This document shows, in pieces, positions 1 through 9,722 of a stretch of DNA of 64,000 nucleotides. The DNA comes from Methylopila sp. 73B (GTDB taxonomy: Bacteria > Pseudomonadota > Alphaproteobacteria > Rhizobiales > Methylopilaceae): contig NZ_JAFV01000001.1 in assembly GCF_000526315.1 (NCBI RefSeq), positions 1,116,001 through 1,180,000 on the forward strand, read 5' to 3'. The position numbers and the translations under genes were made by a program. The notes below the pieces were generated by a model. That model was not told where the DNA came from and ran no database searches. It saw only the letters and a list, made by a program, of their open reading frames with translations. The first letter of the stretch is position 1, and each line of letters starts with the position of its first letter.

Positions 1-37
1 CGTCGAGGCGGCCAAGGCGGTGTGCTACCGCTCCTGA
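1..37 (+). CDS. pdhB: Pyruvate dehydrogenase E1 beta subunit, C-terminal end (partial)
   Basis: Only the last eleven codons and the stop are inside the window (reading from base 2, ending ...EAAKAVCYRS). This tail resembles the usual C-terminus of alphaproteobacterial pyruvate dehydrogenase E1 beta. The next large gene is the E2 component, which is where pdhB lies in the pdhA-pdhB-pdhC order of this group. The call therefore rests on the short tail plus context, and the 5' part lies outside the window. Confidence 0.7.
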   Translation, partial: VEAAKAVCYRS

Positions 38-47
38 GGAGACGCAG

Positions 48-215
48 ATGCTCGGACGTATCCTGAAGACGGTCGCGAACGAGTTCTTGCGCAACCGCGC
101 CCAGCGCACAGGCTCCGGTCCGCGACGTCTGCCGCCGACCTCCATCCGTGAAGCCCAGAGCCGCGCGGTCCATCACGTGGTCCGCACGGTGCTGAACAAG
201 TTCATGAAGCGCTGA
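48..215 (+). CDS. Small basic protein of unknown function (55 aa) between pdhB and pdhC
   Basis: An ATG ten bases after the pdhB stop opens a 55-codon frame with a purine-rich GAGGAGA ribosome binding site in the junction. The product is strongly cationic (many Arg and Lys, few acidic residues) and begins MLGRILKTVANEF. It has no signal peptide or membrane segment. I do not recognise the family. Its position in the dehydrogenase operon with tight spacing suggests co-translation with E1 and E2, and its charge would allow binding to RNA or to an acidic partner; that is inference. Because it is short, chance coding cannot be excluded. Confidence 0.5.
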   Translation: MLGRILKTVANEFLRNRAQRTGSGPRRLPPTSIREAQSRAVHHVVRTVLNKFMKR

Positions 216-251
216 GCGGCCGCAAAGAAGCCCGCCCTAAGCGAGGGACCA

Positions 252-1685
252 ATGCCGACCAACATCCTGATGCCCGCGCTGTCGCCGACAATGGAAAAGG
301 GCAACCTCGCCAAGTGGCTCGTGAAGGAGGGCGACGCGGTCAAATCCGGCGACGTCCTCGCCGAAATCGAGACTGACAAGGCGACCATGGAGGTCGAGGC
401 CGTCGACGAGGGCACGGTCGGAAAGATCGTGGTGCCGGAAGGCACGTCCGACGTTCCGGTCAACGAATTGATCGCGATCCTCTTGGAGGAGGGCGAGGAC
501 GCCAGCGCGCTGGACGGCGCCGGCAAGCCGCAGGCGAAGGCCGCTCCGGAGCAGGCCGAAGCCACGTCCGAGGCTTCCAAATCCGAGGCTTCCAAGTCCG
601 ACGCGGCGACGTCCGAGGCCGCGCCGCGCCCGAGCGAGGCCGGCCACGGCGAGGCCCCGAAGTCGGAGACAAAGGCGGACGCGCCGAAGGCCGCCGCCAA
701 TGGTCACGACAAGGGCGAACGCGTGTTCGCGTCGCCGCTCGCGCGCCGGCTCGCAAAGGAGGCCGGCGTCGACCTGAAGGCGATCTCCGGCTCAGGCCCG
801 CATGGCCGCGTGGTGAAGGCGGACGTGGAGGAGGCCAAGGCCTCCGGCGGCGCGCAGGCTGGGGGCGGCGACAAGACGGCCCCAGCTGCGGAGTCCAAAG
901 CGCCCGCCGCCGCCCCCGCCGCAAAGGCTCCGGTCCCGGCCGGCGCCTCGGACGAGGCGATCAAAAAACTGTTCGCGGAAGGGTCCTACGAGGAGATCCC
1001 GCACGACGGCATGCGCAAGACCATCGCGCGCCGGATGACCGAAGCCCGGCAGACGGTGCCGACGTTCTATCTCACGGTCGACTGCGAGATTGATGCGCTG
1101 TTGGCCCTTAGGGAGCAGATTAACTCGTCCGCGCCGGAGAAAGACGGCAAGGCCGCTTGGAAGGTCTCCGTCAACGACATGGTGATCAAGGCGCTCGGCG
1201 TCGCGCTCGCGCAGGTTCCGGACGCCAACGTCAGCTGGACCGAGGGCGCGATGCTCCGCCACAAGCACGCCGACGTCGGCGTCGCGGTGGCGCTGCCGAA
1301 CAACGGCCTCATCACCCCGATCATTCGCGCCGTCGAGACCAAGACGCTGTCGGTGATCGCAAAGGAGATGAAGGACTTCGCCCAGCGCGCTAAGGACCGC
1401 AAGCTCAAGCCTGAAGAGTACCAGGGCGGCACTACGGCGGTGTCGAATCTCGGCATGTTCGGGGTGAAGGACTTCACCGCGGTGATCAACCCGCCGCATT
1501 CGACCATCCTCGCGGTCGGCGGCGGCGAGAAGCGCGCGGTGGTGAAGGGCGGCGAGATCAAGATCGCGACCGTCATGAGCCTGACGCTGTCCTGCGACCA
1601 CCGCTCGGTCGACGGCGCGCTGGGCGCCACGCTGATCTCCGCCATCAAGCGGCTGATCGAGAAGCCGATGGGGCTTTTGGTCTAG
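252..1685 (+). CDS. pdhC: Dihydrolipoamide acetyltransferase (E2 of pyruvate dehydrogenase)
   Basis: This 477-residue protein transfers the acetyl group from lipoamide to CoA and forms the core of the pyruvate dehydrogenase complex. One N-terminal lipoyl domain (about residues 1-78) carries the lipoylated Lys43 in the ETDKATM motif. It is followed by a long Ala/Pro/Glu-rich linker, a peripheral subunit-binding domain (about 157-195) and the catalytic domain from about 235 to the end, with the DHRSVDG active-site motif near residue 450. The single lipoyl domain fits alphaproteobacterial E2 proteins. The upstream GCGAGGGACCA contains a good Shine-Dalgarno. lpdA and lipA follow, so E2, E3 and lipoate synthesis are encoded together. 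Confidence 0.97.
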   Translation: MPTNILMPALSPTMEKGNLAKWLVKEGDAVKSGDVLAEIETDKATMEVEAVDEGTVGKIVVPEGTSDVPVNELIAILLEEGEDASALDGAGKPQAKAAPEQAEATSEASKSEASKSDAATSEAAPRPSEAGHGEAPKSETKADAPKAAANGHDKGERVFASPLARRLAKEAGVDLKAISGSGPHGRVVKADVEEAKASGGAQAGGGDKTAPAAESKAPAAAPAAKAPVPAGASDEAIKKLFAEGSYEEIPHDGMRKTIARRMTEARQTVPTFYLTVDCEIDALLALREQINSSAPEKDGKAAWKVSVNDMVIKALGVALAQVPDANVSWTEGAMLRHKHADVGVAVALPNNGLITPIIRAVETKTLSVIAKEMKDFAQRAKDRKLKPEEYQGGTTAVSNLGMFGVKDFTAVINPPHSTILAVGGGEKRAVVKGGEIKIATVMSLTLSCDHRSVDGALGATLISAIKRLIEKPMGLLV

Positions 1686-1687
1686 CC

Positions 1688-2068
1688 ATGCCGCTGGTTC
1701 GCGTCTCCCTCCTCAAAGGCCGCAGCGCCGCCGCGAAGCGGGCGATCGCGGACGGGGTTTACGAGGCCCTGCGCGCGGTGTTCTCGGTTCCACAAGACGA
1801 CAAGTTCGTCGTGTTTCACGAGCACGACGCCGACGGATTCATCTTCGAGCCGAGCTATCTCGGCGTCGCGCACGACGAGGGCCTCGTGATCCTTCAGATC
1901 GCAATCAGCGACGGGCGCACGGTCGAGCTGAAGCGGGCGTTCTATCGCAGCGTCGTCGAGCGGCTTCAGGCGGATCCGGGCGTCGAGCCGCGCAACGTCT
2001 TCATCAACCTGATCGAGGTCAGGAAAGAAAACTGGTCGTTCGGCGACGGCGTCGCGCAGTACGTCTGA
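1688..2068 (+). CDS. Tautomerase-family protein
   Basis: A 126-residue protein starting Met-Pro, so that removal of Met would expose the catalytic N-terminal proline of the 4-oxalocrotonate tautomerase superfamily. The beta-alpha-beta repeat pattern and the length (about twice a 4-OT monomer) fit the larger tautomerase and malonate-semialdehyde-decarboxylase-like members. The substrate cannot be told from sequence. It starts two bases after the pdhC stop and ends 17 bases before lpdA, so it is transcribed with the dehydrogenase genes; whether it acts on a 2-oxoacid is open. Confidence 0.8.
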   Translation: MPLVRVSLLKGRSAAAKRAIADGVYEALRAVFSVPQDDKFVVFHEHDADGFIFEPSYLGVAHDEGLVILQIAISDGRTVELKRAFYRSVVERLQADPGVEPRNVFINLIEVRKENWSFGDGVAQYV

Positions 2069-2085
2069 CCACGAAGGGGAACCCC

Positions 2086-3525
2086 ATGGCCGACACCTAC
2101 GACGTCCTCATCATCGGCGGCGGTCCCGGCGGCTACGTGACCGCGATCCGCGCGGCTCAGCTCGGCTTCAAGACGGCGGTGGTCGAGCGCGAGCATCTCG
2201 GCGGCATCTGCCTGAACTGGGGTTGCATCCCCACCAAGGCGCTGCTGCGGTCGGCGGAGGTGTTCCACTACATGGAGCACGCCAAGGATTATGGCCTCTC
2301 GGCCGAGCAGGTCGGCTTCGATATCGCCGCCGTCGTCAAGCGGTCGCGCGGGGTCTCGTCCCAGCTCAACGGCGGCGTCGGCTACCTGCTGAAGAAGAAC
2401 AAGGTCGACGTGATCTGGGGCGAGGCGACGCTGACCAAGCCTGGCGAGGTCAAGGTCGTTGCGCCCAAGAAGTCCGTGCAGGGCCCGCCCACGCCGGCGC
2501 CGAAGGGCGCGCTGGGGGAGGGGACCTACACCGCGAAGAACGTCATCGTCGCCACCGGCGCGCGGCCGCGGGTGCTGCCGGGCCTAGAGCCCGACAAGAA
2601 GCTCGTCTGGACCTACTTCGAGGCGATGGTTCCGGAGACCTTCCCGAAGTCCCTGCTGGTTGTCGGCTCCGGCGCGATCGGCATCGAGTTCGCGAGCTTC
2701 TACCGCACCATGGGCGCCGAGGTGACCGTGGTCGAGGTGCTGCCGCAGATCCTCCCCGTGGAGGACGAGGAGATCGCGGCCCACGCGAGGAAGCGTTTCG
2801 AGAAGCAGGGCATCCGCATTCTCACCGGGGCCAAGGTGACCAAGCTGAACAAGGGCGCGAACGACGTCGCCGCGACCGTGGAGCTCGGCGACGGCAAGAC
2901 CGAGACGATCAAGGTCGACCGGGTCATCTCGGCGGTCGGCGTCGTCGGCAACATCGAGAACCTCGGGCTGGAGGCGCTCGGCGTGAAGACCGAGCGCGGC
3001 TGCGTCGTGACGGACGGCCTCGGCCGCACCAACGTGAAGGGCGTATACGCCATCGGCGACGTCGCCGGCCCCCCGATGCTGGCGCACAAGGCCGAGCACG
3101 AGGGCGTCATCTGCATCGAGGGCATCAAGGGCCTGCACCCGCATGAGATGGACAAGGCCAAGATCCCCGGCTGCACCTACTGCCAGCCGCAGATCGCTTC
3201 GGTCGGCGTGACGGAGAAGAAGGCCAAGGAGCAGGGCCGCAGGGTCAAGGTCGGCCGCTTCCCGTTCAACGGCAACGGCAAGGCGATCGCGCTCGGCGAG
3301 CCGGAAGGACTGGTCAAGACCATCTTCGACGCCGAGACCGGCGAGCTCATCGGCGCGCACATGGTGGGCGCGGAAGTGACCGAGCTGATCCAGGGCTTCG
3401 TGGTCGCCATGAACCTCGAGACCACCGAGGAGGAGCTGATGCATGCGGTGTTCCCGCATCCGACGCTCTCCGAGATGATGCACGAGAGCGTGCTCGACGC
3501 CTATGGCCGCGTCATTCACACGTGA
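2086..3525 (+). CDS. lpdA: Dihydrolipoyl dehydrogenase (E3)
   Basis: This 479-residue FAD enzyme reoxidises dihydrolipoamide with NAD+. An N-terminal GGGPGG FAD-binding motif is followed by the redox-active disulfide Cys42/Cys47 (GGICLNWGCIPT), a second Rossmann motif (GSGAIGIEF) for NAD and the C-terminal HPTLSE motif that supplies the catalytic His-Glu pair. A Pro/Lys-rich insert at about residues 125-145, common in alphaproteobacterial E3 proteins, is present. AAGGGGA precedes the ATG. Being in the pdh cluster it presumably serves pyruvate dehydrogenase, but it could also supply 2-oxoglutarate dehydrogenase. Confidence 0.97.
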   Translation: MADTYDVLIIGGGPGGYVTAIRAAQLGFKTAVVEREHLGGICLNWGCIPTKALLRSAEVFHYMEHAKDYGLSAEQVGFDIAAVVKRSRGVSSQLNGGVGYLLKKNKVDVIWGEATLTKPGEVKVVAPKKSVQGPPTPAPKGALGEGTYTAKNVIVATGARPRVLPGLEPDKKLVWTYFEAMVPETFPKSLLVVGSGAIGIEFASFYRTMGAEVTVVEVLPQILPVEDEEIAAHARKRFEKQGIRILTGAKVTKLNKGANDVAATVELGDGKTETIKVDRVISAVGVVGNIENLGLEALGVKTERGCVVTDGLGRTNVKGVYAIGDVAGPPMLAHKAEHEGVICIEGIKGLHPHEMDKAKIPGCTYCQPQIASVGVTEKKAKEQGRRVKVGRFPFNGNGKAIALGEPEGLVKTIFDAETGELIGAHMVGAEVTELIQGFVVAMNLETTEEELMHAVFPHPTLSEMMHESVLDAYGRVIHT

Positions 3526-3611
3526 GGGCGGCGTGAATATTTTCCGATCGCCGGAACAAGCAGCCGCTGCCGAGGTTTATGTCCGGTCGGGACATACAGG
3601 GAGTGCTGTCC

Positions 3612-3872
3612 ATGGAAGGCGTCGGCTGGCTCATGGCGATCATCATCGGCGCAATCGCCGGATGGATCGCCGAGCAGATCATGAAATCGGACATGGGTCT
3701 GCTCATGAACATCATCCTCGGCATCGTCGGGGCTCTGGTCATGAACGCGATCCTCAAGGCTGTCGGCGTGATCCCGCCGGGCGGGTGGATCTGGCAGTGC
3801 GTCGTGGCGGTCGCAGGCGCGTGCCTGCTGATCTTCCTGTGGCGCATGATTGCGGGCCGTCGCGCGGTCTAG
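3612..3872 (+). CDS. GlsB/YeaQ/YmgE-family stress-response membrane protein
   Basis: An 86-residue, glycine-rich, very hydrophobic protein with three predicted membrane segments and the pattern GAIAGWIAEQIMK...GIVGALVMNA typical of the YeaQ/YmgE (transglycosylase-associated) family. An in-frame ATG exists at 3579, but the ATG at 3612 is preceded by AGGGAG at suitable spacing and gives the usual family length, so it was chosen. The molecular function of the family is not established. Tandem hairpins ending in a T tract follow about 50-80 bases downstream, closing the transcription unit. Confidence 0.85.
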   Translation: MEGVGWLMAIIIGAIAGWIAEQIMKSDMGLLMNIILGIVGALVMNAILKAVGVIPPGGWIWQCVVAVAGACLLIFLWRMIAGRRAV

Positions 3873-3922
3873 TCCTGCGCTGCGCGCCCCTCCGCCATGC
3901 GGGTCCGGGCGCGCGCATCGAC

Positions 3923-3985
3923 GGCGAAGGCGTCTTCGCCTAAAGTTTGAGGAGAGCGGGCTCGCGTCCGCTCTCCTTTTTGTTT
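3923..3985 (+). terminator. Tandem hairpins with T tract upstream of lipA
   Basis: Two stem-loops follow the YeaQ-family gene. The first has arms GGCGAAG/CTTCGCC (3923-3929 and 3934-3940) and the second GGAGAGCGG/CCGCTCTCC (3951-3959 and 3968-3976), followed at once by TTTTTGTTT. The second is a textbook intrinsic terminator. It would separate the pdh-lpdA unit from lipA, which then needs its own promoter between about 3985 and 4030. Confidence 0.85.
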
Positions 3986-4030
3986 GCCGCGACGGTTCTC
4001 GCGACGGAAACGGAAAGACGACAGGCTCCC

Positions 4031-5014
4031 ATGGTCACGGTGCTCGATCGCACGAACGGCCCCGCACGGCCGCGCCATCCCGAAAAGGCGCGACGGCCCG
4101 AGACCGAACAGCTGAAGAAGCCGGACTGGATCCGCGTCCGCGCGCCGGGGTCACCTGTGTGGCGCGAGACGCAGGAGATCGTACGCGCCAACAAGCTCGT
4201 CACCGTGTGCGAGGAGGCCGGCTGCCCGAACATCGGCGAGTGCTGGTCGAAGAAGCACGCGACTTTCATGATCCTGGGCGACACCTGCACCCGCGCCTGC
4301 GCCTTCTGCAACGTCCGCACGGGCATGCCGGAAGCGGTCGATCTCGGGGAGCCCGGCCGGGTGGCGGAGGCCGTCGCCAAGCTTGGCCTGCACCACGTGG
4401 TCATCACCTCGGTGGATCGTGACGATCTCGCCGACGGCGGCGCCCGGCACTTCGGCGACGTCATCCGCGCCATCCGGCGATCGAGCCCCGGCACCACGAT
4501 CGAGGTGCTGACGCCCGACTTCCTGAGGAAGCCCGGCGCGCTGGAGATCGTCGTCGAGGCGCGGCCGGACGTGTTTAACCACAACCTCGAATGCGTGCCG
4601 TCGCTCTACCTGACCGTCCGGCCCGGCGCCCGGTACTTCCACTCCATTCGCCTGCTGCAGCGGGTGAAGGAGCTGGACCCCACCATGTTCACCAAGTCGG
4701 GCATCATGGTCGGGCTCGGTGAGGAGCGGAACGAGGTGCTGCAGCTGATGGACGACCTGCGCACCGCCGAGGTCGACTTCCTGACGATCGGCCAGTATCT
4801 GCAGCCCACCAAGCGCCACCACGCCATCGCGCGCTTCGTCACGCCGGACGAGTTCAAGTCCTACGAGACCATCGCCTACGCCAAGGGCTTTCTCATGGTG
4901 TCGTCCAGCCCGCTCACGCGGTCTTCGCACCACGCAGGCGAGGACTTCGCGAAGATGGTCGCCAACCGGGCGGCGAAGCTTGGCGCACGCCCCGCGGCGA
5001 TCGCGGCGGAGTAG
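4031..5014 (+). CDS. lipA: Lipoyl synthase
   Basis: This 327-residue radical-SAM enzyme inserts two sulfurs into protein-bound octanoyl groups to make lipoyl cofactor. The auxiliary cluster ligands are Cys60, Cys65 and Cys71 ([12 protein letters not shown]) and the radical-SAM ligands Cys86, Cys90 and Cys93 (CTRACAFC). The C-terminal RSSHHAG motif supplies the Ser ligand of the auxiliary cluster. An upstream in-frame start at 3947 would add a non-conserved leader lying on the terminator, so the ATG at 4031 was preferred. The product modifies the lipoyl domain of PdhC encoded nearby. Confidence 0.97.
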   Translation: MVTVLDRTNGPARPRHPEKARRPETEQLKKPDWIRVRAPGSPVWRETQEIVRANKLVTVCEEAGCPNIGECWSKKHATFMILGDTCTRACAFCNVRTGMPEAVDLGEPGRVAEAVAKLGLHHVVITSVDRDDLADGGARHFGDVIRAIRRSSPGTTIEVLTPDFLRKPGALEIVVEARPDVFNHNLECVPSLYLTVRPGARYFHSIRLLQRVKELDPTMFTKSGIMVGLGEERNEVLQLMDDLRTAEVDFLTIGQYLQPTKRHHAIARFVTPDEFKSYETIAYAKGFLMVSSSPLTRSSHHAGEDFAKMVANRAAKLGARPAAIAAE

Positions 5015-5123
5015 GGCTCAAGCAGCCGTCGTCCCGGCTGCAGCGCAGCGGAACGCCGGAACCCTTAGCCGCGACGATTCAGGACCGAGCCGGCGCTTTG
5101 AGATGGCTCCGGCCGGATTATAG

Positions 5124-5145
5124 GCTCCGGGACTTCGCCCGGAGC
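5124..5145. terminator. Perfect 8-bp hairpin between convergent genes
   Basis: Arms GCTCCGGG (5124-5131) and CCCGGAGC (5138-5145) enclose a six-base loop. It sits between the convergent lipA and hydrolase genes and could stop transcription from either side, although it has no T tract. The interval 5015-5192 has other GC-rich partial repeats (CCCGGCTGCAGCGCAGCGG, GGCTCCGGCCGG), so the hairpin may instead be a degenerate member of the palindromic elements seen elsewhere in the window. Confidence 0.4.
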
Positions 5146-5192
5146 GACGCCGCGTTTTGCGGGCATCGACGAACGAACCGCTGGGGAATAGC

Positions 5193-5888
5193 TTACGCCG
5201 CGTCTTCGCCGGTGTCGGCGGCCGCCTGGGGCGCGGCGACTTCGCCGATCGGTCCGAGACGCTTGTCGAGGTAGGAGTTCACCTCGACCAACAGCTCTTC
5301 GGTGCGGTTCTCGAAGAAGTGGTTCGCGCCGGGGATGATCGACTGGTCGATCACGATGCCCTTCTGCGTCTTCAGCTTCTCAATCAGCGTCTGGACGTCC
5401 TTCATCGGCGCCACGCGGTCCTGGTCGCCGTGCACGAACAGGCCGGAGGATGGGCAGGGCGCCAGGAACGAGAAGTCGAAGCGGTTGGCGGGCGGGGCGA
5501 CCGAGATGAAGCCCTCGACCTCGGGCCGGCGCATCAGGAGCTGCATGCCGATCCAGGCGCCGAACGAGACGCCGGCGATCCAGCAGGCCCGCGCGTCGGG
5601 GTTAAGAGCCTGCGCCCAGTCGAGCGCGGAGGCGGCGTCCGACAGCTCGCCCGAGCCGTGGTCGAAGTTGCCCTGGCTGCGGCCGACGCCGCGGAAGTTG
5701 AAGCGCAGGACCGAGAAGCCGCGGTTCAGGAAGGCGTAGTAGAGGTTGTACACGATCTGGTTGTTCATCGTGCCCCCGAACTGCGGGTGCGGGTGCAGGA
5801 TGAGCGCGATCGGCGCGCGGCGCTTCTTGGCCGGGTGGTAGCGGCCCTCGATGCGGCCGGCCGGTCCGTTGAAGATCACCTCGGGCAT
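5193..5888 (-). CDS. Alpha/beta hydrolase (dienelactone hydrolase-like)
   Basis: A 231-residue single-domain alpha/beta hydrolase. The nucleophile is Ser108 in GVSFGAW, the acid lies in the HGDQDRVAP segment (Asp155 or Asp157) and the base is His190 in GANHFF. The HPHPQFGG segment near residue 35 and the RFNFRGVGRS segment are typical of a bacterial family annotated only as alpha/beta hydrolase. The substrate is unknown and there is no signal peptide. It is convergent with lipA and divergent from the NifS-like gene, so it seems to be transcribed alone. Confidence 0.85.
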   Translation of the reverse strand: MPEVIFNGPAGRIEGRYHPAKKRRAPIALILHPHPQFGGTMNNQIVYNLYYAFLNRGFSVLRFNFRGVGRSQGNFDHGSGELSDAASALDWAQALNPDARACWIAGVSFGAWIGMQLLMRRPEVEGFISVAPPANRFDFSFLAPCPSSGLFVHGDQDRVAPMKDVQTLIEKLKTQKGIVIDQSIIPGANHFFENRTEELLVEVNSYLDKRLGPIGEVAAPQAAADTGEDAA

Positions 5889-6083
5889 AGATGTGTCCTT
5901 GAAAAACGGAGCGCGGCCGCTCCCTCATTCGCGAAACGCGGCGCAAGGCTGCGTCAGCGGCCATGGCCGCGAGGCCGCCTTGCATATAGGAAGCGCTGTC
6001 TCTAGCACGAATGATCCGGCGGAATGCAAGGCTTGCGCGTCCGCTCAGCCTCTGCGGACCGGCGAAGACGATCGGAGGCCCCG

Positions 6084-7250
6084 ATGCGCGTCTATCTCGA
6101 CCACAACGCCACCACCGCGACCCGACCCGAAGCGATCGCCGCGATCGCGGAGACGCTGGCGGCGGTGGGAAACCCGTCCTCGGTCCACGCCGACGGCCGC
6201 GGCAAGCGCCGGCTGGTCGAAGAGGCGCGGGCGAAGGTCGCCCGGCTCGTAGGCGCCTCGCCGGCCGGCGTCGTGTTCACCAGCGGCGGCACGGAAGCCT
6301 CGAACCTCGCGCTTTCGCCCTCGATCCGCGATCCGCGAGATCCGCGCCCCGTCACGCGCCTGCTCGCTTCGGCGATCGAACACCCCGCGGTCCTCGCCGG
6401 AGCCCGGTTCTCGGCTGAGGCCGTGGAGATCGCGCCCGTCACCGGCGCGGGCCTGATCGACCTCGCGGCGCTCGAACGCGCCTTCGCGGCCCACGCCGCC
6501 GCGCATCCCGACGAGCGGGCGATCCTAGCCCTGATGCTCGCCAACAACGAAACCGGCGTCATCCAGCCGGTCGCGGAAGCCGCCGCGATCGCGAGGCGCT
6601 ACGGCGGGCTGGTCCATGTCGACGCCGTGCAGGCGGTCGGCAAGATTCCAGTCGACCTCGGCGCGCTCGGCTGCGACTTCCTTGCGCTCGCGGCGCACAA
6701 GTTCGGCGGCCCGGCCGGGATCGGCGCGCTCGTCCGGCGGGACACGGAGCTGCACGTGGTGGATCCGGTCGTGCGCGGCGGTGGGCAGGAGAAGGGCTGG
6801 CGCGGCGGCACGGAGAACGTCGCCGGGATCGTCGGCCTGGGCGTCGCGGCGGAGGCCGCCGGGCGCGATCTTGAGGCCTTCGCCCGGCTGGCCGAGCAGC
6901 GCGACCGGCTCGAGGCCGGACTGAAGGCGCTCGGCCCGATCACGATCTTTGGAGAGGACGCGCCGCGGTTGCCCAACACCTGTTGCTTCGCCGACCCGCG
7001 CGCGCCTTCGTCGAGCGCCGTGATCGGGCTCGACCTCGCTGGCGTGTCGGTCTCGTCGGGGTCGGCCTGCTCGTCGGGGAAAACGAAAGCGTCCCCGGTG
7101 CTTGACGCGATGGGCGTCACGCACGATCTGTCGAACGGAATGTTGCGCGTGAGCTTTGGCTGGTCGTCCGGCCCAAACGACGCCGAAATCTTCCTTGCGG
7201 CTTGGTCCGGCATCGTCAAACGCATCGTATCTCAAGCGAGCGCGGCTTGA
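6084..7250 (+). CDS. Cysteine desulfurase (NifS/IscS-like, class V aminotransferase)
   Basis: This 388-residue PLP enzyme removes sulfur from cysteine as a protein persulfide for Fe-S cluster assembly. The PLP lysine is Lys206 (AAHKFGG) and the persulfide-carrying cysteine is Cys329 in SGSACSSGK, a loop typical of group I NifS/IscS enzymes and distinct from SufS. A longer in-frame extension to 6024 exists, but the ATG at 6084 has a strong GGAGG site. It lies 99 bases upstream of sufB, and the locus also encodes SufS, so two desulfurases of different classes serve the same cluster. Confidence 0.92.
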   Translation: MRVYLDHNATTATRPEAIAAIAETLAAVGNPSSVHADGRGKRRLVEEARAKVARLVGASPAGVVFTSGGTEASNLALSPSIRDPRDPRPVTRLLASAIEHPAVLAGARFSAEAVEIAPVTGAGLIDLAALERAFAAHAAAHPDERAILALMLANNETGVIQPVAEAAAIARRYGGLVHVDAVQAVGKIPVDLGALGCDFLALAAHKFGGPAGIGALVRRDTELHVVDPVVRGGGQEKGWRGGTENVAGIVGLGVAAEAAGRDLEAFARLAEQRDRLEAGLKALGPITIFGEDAPRLPNTCCFADPRAPSSSAVIGLDLAGVSVSSGSACSSGKTKASPVLDAMGVTHDLSNGMLRVSFGWSSGPNDAEIFLAAWSGIVKRIVSQASAA

Positions 7251-7292
7251 CGTTGCGCCGATCGGCCTTCAGCAAGCGTCGCATTCCTGTTA

Positions 7293-7308
7293 CTTAGACT
7301 CGTTCAAG
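7293..7308. promoter_or_regulatory. Imperfect dyad upstream of sufB (possible operator)
   Basis: CTTAGACTCGTTCAAG is a 16-base imperfect dyad (5 of 8 positions symmetric) in the 99-base gap before sufB, just upstream of the ribosome binding region. Alphaproteobacterial suf operons are commonly controlled by RirA, IscR or Irr, which bind AT-rich dyads, but this sequence does not match a consensus closely enough to name the regulator. Confidence 0.2.
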
Positions 7309-7349
7309 CGCCGACCGGCCTTCCGCCGGACGGATGGGAGTGAAGAAAT

Positions 7350-8819
<1,470 letters not shown>

Positions 8820-8831
8820 CATCGACGTTCG

Positions 8832-8934
8832 CGTCATCCAGGCCGGCCGCAAGGCCGAGCCGGGATCGCGCGTAGACTGAGGCGTCCTTGTTAAAGGACG
8901 ATCCCGGCGCTCGCTTCGCTCGGCCGGGATGACG
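8832..8934. repeat. Palindromic REP-like element between sufB and sufC
   Basis: The outer arms CGTCATCC-A-GGCC and GGCC-G-GGATGACG are inverted copies. Inside them lie inverted arms GAGCCGGGATCG and CGATCCCGGCGCTC and a central hairpin GTCCTT/AAGGAC. The 103-base unit can fold into one long interrupted stem and fills almost the whole sufB-sufC gap. The right half (GATCCCGGC...GGCCGGGATGACG) closely resembles the arms of the element at 24911-24982, so this is a dispersed family and not a local accident. Confidence 0.75.
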
Positions 8935-8955
8935 AGTTTGGGAAACGGGAAGACA

Positions 8956-9708
<753 letters not shown>

Positions 9709-9722
9709 GGAGCGACGACACG

